From Diplolepis rosae (lineage: Eukaryota; Arthropoda; Insecta; Hymenoptera; Diplolepididae): a stretch of DNA of 64,000 nucleotides. A program made the position numbers and the translations under genes. Where the stretch lies: NCBI GenBank assembly GCA_030998225.1, contig JAPYXD010000715.1, forward strand, positions 2,728,001-2,792,000, written 5' to 3'. Positions 1 to 8,017 of this stretch are shown here, one piece after another (the first letter of the stretch is position 1; the number at the start of each line of letters is the position of its first letter). Under the pieces are notes generated by a model. That model did no database searches. It was given only the letters and a program-made list of their open reading frames with translations, and was not told the origin of the DNA.

Positions 1-340
1 GAAGATACATTGAATTTCTATTTCTGACGTAAGAACCAACATTCATTTCGGCGTTTCTTTTACAATTTGTATTTTTTGCATTTGACTATTTGATGCCAAT
101 ATCGAACATTTTTTTTGGATCTCATAAAAATTTATGTTATCTAAATATTATAATTTTTTTGTTATAAATAATTACATAGTTTTGTTTTTGAACTTAACAT
201 AAGGTTACATGTGATTTTTTCTTATATAACTAAATACATCAATAATTTTTATTTCATATTCGTAAATTATAAATATCAGCTAATATAAAATAATAATACA
301 TAAAACTGTAATATAAAACGTAATTTCATAATGTAGATTT
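1..340. other. AT-rich stretch, no gene seen
   Basis: Very AT-rich sequence downstream of the last retroelement gene. Nothing here matches the LTR at 15,668-16,421, so the 3' LTR and polypurine tract must lie to the left of the window or be lost. Confidence 0.6.
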
Positions 341-790
341 TTAAGAATTATTTTTATATTTTCTATTACGTAAAGGATTGCGGCAGTTATGAGCTAAATG
401 CCCTCTTTGAAAACACCTTTCACAAGAGTTGGTCCATTTTTGCAAGGTTTCTTTACTGATTTCATCAGTTATTTTGAAAATTCTCGTTTCTGGGATTAAG
501 CTTTTTTCTTTCATTTCTTCTAAAAATACATATCTTGTGGAAAGCATTTCCAAGAGTTTAGATGCTGCATTTTGCTTTGCAGACTTTTTTTGAGGGGCCG
601 GTTCCCCAATACAAGAGAAAGTTATTTTATTTTTAAAGATTTCGCAAGTTGCTTGGAACGGTGGCAGTTCTTGGTGTTTTCCAAGCGATTTTACAATATA
701 TGAAGGTTCGGAGAAATCATACTCAATGCTTATCTCGTTTAAAACTTGTACAGCAGTGACTTTCGATAGGTCTCTTGTCTGCAAGGCCAT
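341..790 (-). CDS. dsRNA-binding domain plus CCHC zinc-knuckle protein (copy 3)
   Basis: 149 aa. Residues about 11-84 read as a dsRNA-binding domain: an N-terminal helix, the P-S-Y strand start, G-K-H, an F-x-A-x-C strand, then a basic K-K-S-A-K-x-x-A-A helix that in this fold contacts the dsRNA backbone. A zinc knuckle follows, C123-x2-C126-x4-H131-x4-C136, then a short basic tail. The same dsRBD-then-knuckle order occurs in the ORF at 3984-4568, and a related two-domain form at 4606-5343, so these look like diverged duplicates. The ATG lies 10 bases after a splice acceptor-like TTTTGCAG on the minus strand. Known dsRBD proteins of insect viruses bind long dsRNA and suppress RNAi. That role here is inference. 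Host capture versus an old viral gene cannot be decided. Confidence 0.75.
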   Translation of the reverse strand: MALQTRDLSKVTAVQVLNEISIEYDFSEPSYIVKSLGKHQELPPFQATCEIFKNKITFSCIGEPAPQKKSAKQNAASKLLEMLSTRYVFLEEMKEKSLIPETRIFKITDEISKETLQKWTNSCERCFQRGHLAHNCRNPLRNRKYKNNS

Positions 791-811
791 TGTTTTTGAT
801 CTGCAAAAGAA
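791..811 (-). promoter_or_regulatory. Splice acceptor-like site before dsRBD ORF
   Basis: Minus-strand TTCTTTTGCAG at 811-801, ten bases before the ATG at 790. A T-rich tract ending in CAG fits a 3' splice site for a subgenomic mRNA. No matching donor is proven. Confidence 0.4.
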
Positions 812-1041
812 TTACCTGTTTGAGTTGATGATTGAATTTGTTGAAATTCTAAAGTTAGTTAGTTTTTTTTTGTAATAATTTTGTGTTTGTTGATATATTC
901 ACTTTCCGCGTTTCCTAACTCAAAGAGATATTTCATGCAGAGAAAACAGTGGTCCGTTTTTAAGAATATTTTAATTTATTAAGGTTTGTCGTTACATTAT
1001 AGCGGTTAAGGAAGAAGTAGTGGTGTATATGAAATATGATT

Positions 1042-1260
1042 TTAAACAACGAATAAAAAATTAAAAGGGAAAAAGCTGAGTTCTGTCATCCAACAATCCT
1101 CGCAAACAAGTTTTTTTTCGAGAACATTCATGTAAAAATTCTCGACCAGGGTTGTGCAGCAGTATTCTGACCATAATTGATTTTCAAAATACGGCTGAAC
1201 ATCCTGCTCGCTTGCTCGAACTTCTTCTGCTTCGATTGTTTCGATTTCTTGGGGCAGCAT
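1042..1260 (-). CDS. Small Cys-containing ORF of unknown function
   Basis: 72 aa. The N-terminus is acidic and Glu-rich, followed by a Y-C-C ... C-x2-C-W pattern that could bind a metal, and a hydrophobic Phe-rich C-terminal tail. I do not recognise a family. The Y-C ... C-x2-C-aromatic spacing resembles the neighbouring ORF at 1459-1806, so the two may be distant duplicates or two parts of one spliced product. The ATG sits four bases after the acceptor-like CCCCAACAG. The reading frame could be fortuitous, as it is short and lies in AT-rich DNA. Confidence 0.35.
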   Translation of the reverse strand: MLPQEIETIEAEEVRASEQDVQPYFENQLWSEYCCTTLVENFYMNVLEKKLVCEDCWMTELSFFPFNFLFVV

Positions 1261-1458
1261 TTTTCTGTTGGGGAAATTTACAATATTTAAGGAATTTGAA
1301 ATATTTGCAAAATTTACAATTTTTTAGTATTAAGGATTTTATTAAATTTAACAAAATTTTTCATGCGTGATTACATGCGTGGAAGGTAGATACGTATAAT
1401 CATGCAGGGGTATTTTCTACTTGAACTTCGTTTCCTTGGCTAATTTCGAATTTATAAT

Positions 1459-1806
1459 TTAAATATCGTTCGATACATTCTCTACAATCAGCTGCTTTTT
1501 TCGCGGAGTAATTAATAGTTCTTGACAACCGTAACAATTCATATATATGCATTCCAATTTACAAATGGAATGCCATGAAGTAAAAAATTCACAGTTATTT
1601 TGAGTTTCCTGATCTAATTTCTCGAAACAGAATTGGCAATATCTTTTTGTGGTTTGGTGATTATAATATAAAAACAATGTTGAGGGTTCTAATTCGAAGC
1701 AATAACTCTGTAATAAGTGCGCGTATGCTATCGGATAGTCTTGCGGACATACACCGTCTACTGGTCCAAGATGGTTAACAATAGGTTCACTTGGAGTTGG
1801 TATCAT
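1459..1806 (-). CDS. Cys-rich small protein, possible zinc-binding, unknown family
   Basis: 115 aa with about nine cysteines. The second half contains C-x2-C, then further Cys residues with a W-H-S-I-C segment, and ends with C-x2-C before a basic P-R-K-K tail. The paired cysteines and histidine suggest one or two zinc sites, loosely like MYND or RING modules, but the spacing fits neither family well enough to name it. It has no signal peptide and no membrane segment. The ATG lies three bases after an acceptor-like TAG preceded by CTAAC on the minus strand. Its place between env and a dsRBD gene in the retroelement suggests an accessory protein. The function is unknown. Confidence 0.5.
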   Translation of the reverse strand: MIPTPSEPIVNHLGPVDGVCPQDYPIAYAHLLQSYCFELEPSTLFLYYNHQTTKRYCQFCFEKLDQETQNNCEFFTSWHSICKLECIYMNCYGCQELLITPRKKQLIVENVSNDI

Positions 1807-2142
1807 TTTCTACAAATTGTTAGAATAGATTTATTTTATTAAGGTCTGATAAGGAGATTGAAAAATAACTTTTTGAATATATTTTCTAATCATGCAAGGT
1901 AAAAGATTTTGCTAAAAGTATTTTACTTTCCGTCAGAAAAACAACTTTTATATTACAGTTTGTTTTTCCTTTAGTAAGAAACATTAAAGACGTGGGTACA
2001 AAAACTGTCCTTCTGATGGTATAGGTCGTTTATGCACGTGGTTTTGAGAAAGGTAAGGACGGAATGTACCTGTATCTGAAAATTTTGTGAATTGACTTTA
2101 AGTCTATTAAAGAAAAGGGTGAAAGATGGAATAAAGGAAAGG
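1807..2142. other. Non-coding gap between accessory genes
   Basis: About 336 bases. I see no ORF of interest, only the acceptor-like site before the Cys-rich ORF. Confidence 0.5.
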
Positions 2143-3924
2143 TCAAAAGTTAAACGTCAAGTCGGTCAGTAAAGGTTTTGTCACTGAGCTTAAAGGAGTT
2201 TTTTGTATAAGTTCTATACGTGTTGGCGTTTTGTTTATTTTTTTAGATATTTTTTGAATTTTCAATAGTAATAATCCTAAAATTGTAATCATAAGTAAAG
2301 TGATAAAGATTAGTGCTAATGTTAATTTATGTGCACTAGAAATAAAAATTGATGGAATGATTTTTTGAATGTTTGTATATTTTGTAAGGATAAAGACATG
2401 GTTTTCGAAGATTGATAATGGCATGTCTTCTTTTTGCTGAAGAAGAAGTAATACCTTTTTTAGTAAGTGAGGCTTTTGAATGGAAATATTATATAAGAAT
2501 GGTGAAATTATAGCAAGGGAAGTAGTTGATTTGCTGACTGGAATTGAATTATCCATTATATTCAAATGGTTTTGAAGATGGTAATATGGAGTTGATGAAT
2601 CTAGATTGCAACCTGATTTTGTTTGCAAAATTCCTATTCCTTGGAGTGTGATTAAGGTCTTAGAGTTTTTTCGACATGATAAGAAAATTTGTCGGGGGAA
2701 AATTGTTGAGTATAGCCATCCATGATGAAATTGCAATGGTGTTACAAAGGGATATTCACTAAAACTGATGAATATTTTACACTTGTATGGTTCTGAATTT
2801 AGAAACATTGATGTTTCACAAATAGGATTGTTATCGATGTTAGATATAGATCTTGGTGGGTGACAAAATGTTTGGAATCCATTTTGATAACATGCATTGA
2901 GGAAATTTTCATTTGTTATAAAGTATGATTGGTTATTTGAAGAAATAGCGAAATAAGAATTTTGAGGTTTTATGTAAATAGAGGAAATTACGTCAGTATT
3001 AAAATCGAGATGTATTGGAATTGGATGTGGTTTAAATAATTGAAATTCTTCAGCAGATGGGATTGGTATAGTCATAATAAAAATCAAGTACTTATCGAAT
3101 AAGAAGTATTGTATTTTAGAAAATGGAAGGACCATAGAAAAAAGGGATGTTGAAAGGTGTGGGTCTTCTTTGTTGGATTTGAAGTCTAAGAAGGTATCAG
3201 GAAGTAGCATAGGGTGCCATAAATTAGTTGCGGCATGGGTAATAGCTTCTGTAAGTTGGTCAAGGAGTAAAAGAAAAGATTGAGAAATTTCATGCAGGTC
3301 TTTAAGCCAATTTGCTGCTAATATTCGATATAGGTGAATATTTGGATCTTTTTGAGAATTATGCCATTTTTTGTAGGTCATAATGTTGTCAAGTTTTGAA
3401 GAAAGATTTGTAACTTTTTGGAAAAATGGATTTGGAAGTAGAAATAAATTTTCTTTGGGCCAGTAAAGGGAGGTTTCATGTCTCATTCTTAATTCTAAAA
3501 GTACTTTTTGTATCTGTTGCAAGAATGGATCATTAGTGTTAGAAATATTCGTGATATTACGAGCTTGTCTAGATATAAATGATATTTCTTCAAGAAAATA
3601 GTTGATGCGTTGTTCTATAAAATCAAGTTGTGTCTGATGATCGTATAAATTACAATTATTGGCAATATTTGAGAGTATGCAATATTCATATAATTTATGT
3701 GAGAAATCTATTATTTTGTATTTAAGTACGTCTGGCTGAAAGATATCGATATAAGATATAAAATGATATTTTTCAGAAAAAAGACGAACTTTTGAAATTG
3801 GTTCAAAATAAATCCCTGAAGAATGAGAAAATTGTGAGTCTATGAAGTATTTTTCTGCTTTGGAGAAAAGGAGTGGAATTAAAATTAAATACACTCTGGA
3901 TGCTAGTTGATTAAGGAAATTCAT
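2143..3924 (-). CDS. env: Errantivirus/baculovirus-F-like envelope protein
   Basis: 593 aa. There is an N-terminal hydrophobic segment (about residues 8-20) as a possible signal peptide and a G-I-Y-F-E-P start of the F-like ectodomain. A long helical region follows, then the typical errantivirus Env core with a strand-rich block ending in P-H-P-I-P-I (about residues 280-305), several Cys residues, and one transmembrane helix at about 530-554 followed by a basic cytoplasmic tail of about 39 residues. The family mediates membrane fusion. I do not see the dibasic furin site and Gly-rich fusion peptide expected near the N-terminus of F proteins, so fusion activity is doubtful. The start is preceded by a strong splice acceptor (TTTTCTTTTTCAG), matching spliced env mRNAs of errantiviruses. 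It is the second env of this element. Confidence 0.65.
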   Translation of the reverse strand: MNFLNQLASRVYLILIPLLFSKAEKYFIDSQFSHSSGIYFEPISKVRLFSEKYHFISYIDIFQPDVLKYKIIDFSHKLYEYCILSNIANNCNLYDHQTQLDFIEQRINYFLEEISFISRQARNITNISNTNDPFLQQIQKVLLELRMRHETSLYWPKENLFLLPNPFFQKVTNLSSKLDNIMTYKKWHNSQKDPNIHLYRILAANWLKDLHEISQSFLLLLDQLTEAITHAATNLWHPMLLPDTFLDFKSNKEDPHLSTSLFSMVLPFSKIQYFLFDKYLIFIMTIPIPSAEEFQLFKPHPIPIHLDFNTDVISSIYIKPQNSYFAISSNNQSYFITNENFLNACYQNGFQTFCHPPRSISNIDNNPICETSMFLNSEPYKCKIFISFSEYPFVTPLQFHHGWLYSTIFPRQIFLSCRKNSKTLITLQGIGILQTKSGCNLDSSTPYYHLQNHLNIMDNSIPVSKSTTSLAIISPFLYNISIQKPHLLKKVLLLLQQKEDMPLSIFENHVFILTKYTNIQKIIPSIFISSAHKLTLALIFITLLMITILGLLLLKIQKISKKINKTPTRIELIQKTPLSSVTKPLLTDLTFNF

Positions 3925-3940
3925 TAGGCTTCTCGGAAGG

Positions 3941-3955
3941 CTGAAAAAGAAAAGT
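3941..3955 (-). promoter_or_regulatory. Strong splice acceptor before env
   Basis: Minus-strand CTTTTCTTTTTCAG, a long pyrimidine tract ending in CAG, 16 bases before the env ATG at 3924. Errantivirus env genes are known to be expressed from spliced RNA. Confidence 0.55.
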
Positions 3956-3983
3956 AGGATTAATATTGGATAAAATAGGATGT

Positions 3984-4568
3984 TTACATGTGGTTGGATT
4001 TAGGTCTAGAAGTGTTTTGGAGAAAAGGGGAAAAAAGTCTACTAAATGTTGAGGAGTTTCTTGGTGGAACTGGAGGGGGAAATTGGGTTGATTTGTCTAC
4101 TTTAAAAATATTTCGTCTACGGCATTCTTTTGTAGCATGCATTTGAGTGTTACAAAATCTACAGGAATTTTCCCAAGGTATTAATTTTGGTCTTGGATCG
4201 GTTTGAATACTTTGATTTTTGGTTTTTTGCCTTTTTTTATCATCATTATTATAAAAATTTTCGTCGCAGAGATCGTATGATCTTATTAGTAGTAATAATA
4301 ATTTTAAAGCTGCTCTATTTTCTGCTAATTCACTAGTAGGGCCGGCTTGTATAACGAAATGTTCATTTATATTAATTTGTGCGAGAAAAAATGAGTTTGT
4401 TTTCGAATTCGGATCAGGATAGACTGTATATTGCGGTAACGGCAGTCCATATTTTATCGTGAAGTTTCTTAAAATTTCTACATGATTTAAAAATCCCATG
4501 GAGTCTGTTCTGTATTTCTTTTTTGGGTAACTTGGTACGTGTGTAGGCTCGTTGTAGTAATGCTCCAT
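3984..4568 (-). CDS. dsRNA-binding domain plus CCHC zinc-knuckle protein (copy 2)
   Basis: 194 aa. Residues about 27-96 fit a dsRNA-binding fold: helix, P-Q-Y-T-V strand, a loop with H-F-V-I, then the helix A-E-N-R-A-A-L-K-L-L-L. The basic K-K-x-A-K motif that normally grips dsRNA is replaced by S-E-L-A-E-N-R, so RNA affinity may be reduced. The zinc knuckle is C136-x2-C139-x4-H144-x4-C149. A proline-rich P-P-P-V-P-P-R stretch near the C-terminus looks like an SH3-type or late-domain-like motif. The gene sits between env and the two-dsRBD gene. The same architecture at 341-790 argues for duplication inside the element. Family assignment is from the pattern, the function is inferred. Confidence 0.65.
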   Translation of the reverse strand: MEHYYNEPTHVPSYPKKKYRTDSMGFLNHVEILRNFTIKYGLPLPQYTVYPDPNSKTNSFFLAQININEHFVIQAGPTSELAENRAALKLLLLLIRSYDLCDENFYNNDDKKRQKTKNQSIQTDPRPKLIPWENSCRFCNTQMHATKECRRRNIFKVDKSTQFPPPVPPRNSSTFSRLFSPFLQNTSRPKSNHM

Positions 4569-4605
4569 TGCAGTTGATTTCCTGAATCGGTATGGAATGT
4601 TTATA

Positions 4606-5343
4606 TTAGAATTTATTGTACTGGTTGGGAGGTCTATATCCGCATTTAAAACACTTTTTAAAGCTTTTCGTAGAGAAAGATGATGAAGTATGATTATTAT
4701 TTGTTTTCATTTTATATGAGTTTGTATTTTTATCACGATTGTTATTTGAAGTAATAGGTTTTGTAATTTGGCTACTCGTTGAAGGTTTCGGATCGTTTAT
4801 AGATGATTCTTGAATTGTTACATGCAAATGTTCCAGTGAGTTTATCAAACGTAGTTCACATTTCTCGTCTTTATGTGAAAGAGAATTAATAACTTTTATG
4901 GCAGCAAAATCCTTAGCTGTTTTTATTGAGTTTGCTATTCCTATTTGTTTAATGTTATTAATGAAACAAATTGCTATGTATGTTGAGTCTTTTGATGAGG
5001 TTTTTATTCGTAATACTGTATATTTTGGATACTCAAATTTATTTTCAGTGCAAATTTCGTTTAATTTTTTGCAATTTTTACTAATAGAGTTTGGTTGGAC
5101 GTTTTGATTTGTTTCCTTTGATTCATTAATTAAGGCATTATATAAATTTTGTGCTACCTTTTGCTTTACATTTTCTTTATCTTTGCCACTATTCATTATT
5201 ATATAATTTTTATATTGTAAATTAACGTGAAATAGACATTCATTATTATTGGTTTGTTCAATGAGTATCTCATAAATGAGGGGTGGATCTCCTCTTTGTT
5301 GAATAATTTTGTTTAGTAAGGTTGTAAAAGGAACATGCGACAT
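4606..5343 (-). CDS. Tandem dsRNA-binding-domain protein
   Basis: 245 aa with two dsRBD-like modules, about residues 5-73 and 87-156. Both show the helix / P-x-Y-x-(V/I) strand / strand / strand / A-A helix order; the second ends with T-A-K-D-F-A-A-I-K, close to the family's dsRNA-contact helix. A Ser/Asn/Lys-rich linker follows, and a C-terminal K-C-F-K-C-G that begins like a zinc knuckle but runs into a stop before the His and last Cys, so the knuckle is absent or truncated. Tandem dsRBDs resemble host R2D2/Loquacious-type proteins and viral silencing suppressors. The gene overlaps neither neighbour and starts just after an acceptor-like CTAACATCCTTAG. Confidence 0.7.
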   Translation of the reverse strand: MSHVPFTTLLNKIIQQRGDPPLIYEILIEQTNNNECLFHVNLQYKNYIIMNSGKDKENVKQKVAQNLYNALINESKETNQNVQPNSISKNCKKLNEICTENKFEYPKYTVLRIKTSSKDSTYIAICFINNIKQIGIANSIKTAKDFAAIKVINSLSHKDEKCELRLINSLEHLHVTIQESSINDPKPSTSSQITKPITSNNNRDKNTNSYKMKTNNNHTSSSFSTKSFKKCFKCGYRPPNQYNKF

Positions 5344-5353
5344 TCTAAGGATG

Positions 5354-6073
5354 TTAGATTTGGATAGAGTAGTGGGTTCTACTAAGTTCTTCTTTTAGTT
5401 CAGAGTGAGGATAAAGAGTTGTGTTTGTATTATTGTGATCTTTACCTGAAGTAGTATTTGCGTAATACGAAGGACTTTTAGGTGCCTCTTTTGAGCTTTG
5501 TGGCGCTGAAGCTGTTAGCAGTTCTTGATGACTCTCAGCAGGAGGTCCAGGAGGTCGATGGGTACCTAAGTGTAATAAGAGGTTAGTGACCGAATCCCAG
5601 AAGGCGCCTAGTAGATGGAGAGACCATCCAAATAATCTGTGTAGCGCATATCCATGAATAATGGTATCAGCTATCAATTTAATCCCTCTAATTATTATTA
5701 TTAATCCAATTAGGCCTGCACTAGTAGTTCCAAAACTTGTAAAAATTGTCCAAAATCTACCCCATGCGGATTCAGCAATTTTATCAATTACATCTTCATT
5801 AAATAAATTCGTTAATGATATTCCTTGATTAATAGTTGGATGTCCTGTTATTTCTCTAGCTAAAGAATTTAGAATCATTGGTTTTTCTGCTGGAAACATA
5901 ATATGATCTCGCAGTTTATCAAGATCAGATTGAGAATAAATGCCACTTGTTGCTAAGGATGAAGGATTTGTGTATTTCCAGGTTGCTTTTGTGAGAGGTT
6001 TAACTATAGTTGGTGCTATGGATTCGACAGGATTTGGAAGTAATTTGTACCACGTTTCTCCAAAAAGGTACAT
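5354..6073 (-). pseudogene. C-terminal part of frameshifted class III (gB/chuvirus-like) glycoprotein
   Basis: 239 aa in a different frame from the ORF at 6000-7385 and continuing it: a P-P-M-Y-L-F-G segment, an ectodomain stem, a hydrophobic transmembrane run at about residues 115-130 (G-L-I-G-L-I-I-I-I), a second hydrophobic amphipathic region, and a Pro/Ser-rich cytoplasmic tail. The reading frame stays open upstream of the ATG at 6073, which shows that this ATG is not the true start. The join between frames falls within roughly 6095-6120 and is consistent with a one-base indel. I therefore read the two ORFs as one broken envelope gene. Confidence 0.6.
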
Positions 6074-7385
6074 TGGTGGAAGGAAAAGAATTGCAATTTG
6101 TTTGGATACCTGATTTTGTTAATATATGAGTTCGTGGAGAAAGGAAAAAGGATTGATTTCCTCTAAATATTGGTAGTTGTAGATAACATTCTTCAGTTTT
6201 GCGATATTTTACTTCAACCGGTATACATTTTACGATATGTACTACTTCTCCTGCAATTACTGACATATATCCTGGGCCTTTCATTAAATGATATGCAAAT
6301 TCGTCTGGTGATTGGGTTGCTAAGGTTAATGTATTTCTAAAAACTTGCTGTTCAAGTATGCATCGTTGAGTAAGAACATCGTGATAAAGTCTATTTACTT
6401 CAGTGCGTATGTGTCGTTCTACATATATAAATTTAGAATTGACGTATGTGAAAATGTCCATATTTTGAACTTCTAAATGTTTATTTTCTAAAAATGAATT
6501 CCCAGGTCTGGTTTCAAAAATTAATAATTTTGGATGCTCAGTTTGTATTAAAACGTAACTGCAAACTGGTTTTCTTGTTTTTTCAGCCAGTACGAAGGTT
6601 ATATCTTCAGTCGTTAAAGAATAAAAGGTTTCAGAATTGTCTGTCGTGTTGTCATATGTTTTATTTGCTGGTCCTTCATAAATAATTTCATATTTGTTAA
6701 AATTACATACGTCATTAGGTAATGTATCCCAGAATGTTTGTCCATATTCTACGTCTGTACAGAATGTGTCTGAAAGTGTGCATATTATTCCAGATCCTAA
6801 TTGAATTTTATTTGAATTTAAATGAATAGTCGCGTAATGTTCTTGTAAAGTTATTTTGAATATTGCTTGGACTACGACATTATTCCATGTTCCATATGGG
6901 TCAGAAAATTGTGTACCAGTACAGTCTCCGTTAGGTGTTACAGAACCTGCTAAAGTAACGCTATGAAATGAAGTTTCGTTTACTTTTAACTTTGATATCT
7001 GAAGAGAAGGGGTTACTAAAAATGTTCCTATTGTGTGCATTTGATTACATTGATCTCGTGTAACATCATGTATATATTCACTGTGGCCATTTGCTACTAT
7101 GGAACTGTGAGAATGCATACCACAATGAGAGATAGCGCGTCGAATTTCTATTTTGCATTGTATTACTTTTGTATTTGAAAATCCAGTTAATTGTAAAAGT
7201 TGTATATAAGTTCTTTCAACATGTACTTGAGATCGAGGTAAATCACATTCTCCTACCTCTAGTAAAGATAATGTCGTAATATTTGATTGATTTGAACCGC
7301 AATCGACTCCTATGATGGCGTAGACTGTTGTTATATAGTTGAAGTTGAAAGTGAGCAGTGCCAAAAGGAAGCCTCGTAATCCCAT
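6000..7385 (-). pseudogene. N-terminal part of frameshifted class III (gB/chuvirus-like) glycoprotein
   Basis: 461 aa. There is a clear signal peptide (about residues 1-23, hydrophobic, ending V-Y-A), directly followed by an N-terminal D-C ... S-L-L-E-V-G-E-C pattern that I associate with chuvirus and related Monjiviricetes glycoproteins. There are many Cys residues and several N-x-S/T sites. It lacks its transmembrane anchor, which is found in the next frame (5354-6073). The last roughly 35 residues here are out-of-frame read-through. Chuvirus-type glycoproteins are reported as env genes of some insect BEL/Pao elements; finding one in a Gypsy-type element beside an F-like env is unusual. A strong acceptor (CCTCCTTTTTCCAG) precedes the ATG by two bases. 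The family call is from memory of the pattern and needs a profile search. Confidence 0.6.
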
Positions 7386-7400
7386 CTCTGGAAAAAGGAG
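7386..7400 (-). promoter_or_regulatory. Strong splice acceptor before gB-like env
   Basis: Minus-strand CCTCCTTTTTCCAG ending two bases before the ATG, with a GCTAAT branch-point-like motif just upstream. This is the best 3' splice site in the element. Confidence 0.55.
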
Positions 7401-7496
7401 GTTCCAATTAGCAGCTTGCTTTGTAATATGAGAATAGAAAAATGTTTTATATGTATATTTTTGGAGTTATTGATTTACTTTTTGTATTTTGCGTTC

Positions 7497-7778
7497 CTAG
7501 TTCATTATATCCAACATGTGGGCTATGACAATGTGATTTGATAGCCGTAAACTGAGAATTAAATTTTTGTATGCGTCCGGTCCTCTTGTTTTGATTGTTG
7601 AAAAAATGTCTTTTATTATTTCTGGATTGTTTAGATTTCTGCTCCATGTGGGAATATTACAGTCGTCTTGATTAAAAATTCCGGTTTGAATTAAATATGG
7701 CCAGAGAGCTACAATGTCGATAAAACAGGGAACTATTTCAATGAGATCATCTATGCGTTTGCGATGAATTTGTTCCAT
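7497..7778 (-). CDS. CARD-only protein resembling the Dronc (initiator caspase) prodomain
   Basis: 93 aa, all of it one death-fold module. The first helix starts M-E-Q-I-H-R-K-R-I; the middle has a Leu/Ile-rich L-I-Q-x-G-I-F stretch; the last part has the hallmark T-R-G-P-D-A-Y-K-N-L-I-x-x-L-R, the (K/R)RGPxA(Y/F)xxL motif of caspase-2/Dronc-type CARDs. There is no caspase domain, so it is a CARD-only protein. In animals such proteins bind the CARD of an initiator caspase or Apaf-1 homologue and usually block apoptosome assembly. I infer capture of a host Dronc CARD and an anti-apoptotic role for the retroelement. It sits first after pol, separated by about 240 bases of AT-rich DNA, with an acceptor-like TTTTCAG 24 bases before the ATG. 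Confidence 0.7.
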   Translation of the reverse strand: MEQIHRKRIDDLIEIVPCFIDIVALWPYLIQTGIFNQDDCNIPTWSRNLNNPEIIKDIFSTIKTRGPDAYKNLILSLRLSNHIVIAHMLDIMN

Positions 7779-8017
7779 TATATTTGGAATAATGTGTTAT
7801 GTCTGAAAATTCATTTTTATTTTGTTTTATATATATTTTTTATTTTATATATAAAACATATATTTTCATAAAAAAAAATTTTATTTTTTATATTTTTACT
7901 ATTTATCGACAAAATAAAATTTCTATATCTTATTTAAGTTGTATATGTATATATATAAATATATATGTATTTTTTTTATAATTAAGGTACAGATATTTTG
8001 TTTCTATTTTTATTTAT

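Noticed and set aside
1..1000. 3' LTR of the retroelement near the left edge
   Set aside because: Looked for the LTR ends and internal CACAGGTGTGA motifs; only a 13-base chance match (AAAAACGGACCAC) in the opposite orientation was found.
1459..1806. MYND or RING finger in the Cys-rich ORF
   Set aside because: The number of Cys/His residues is suggestive but their spacing fits neither family.
7447..7647. 66-codon ORF overlapping the CARD gene
   Set aside because: It is in another frame of the CARD gene, is Lys/Asn-rich with no domain, and is explained as a shadow.
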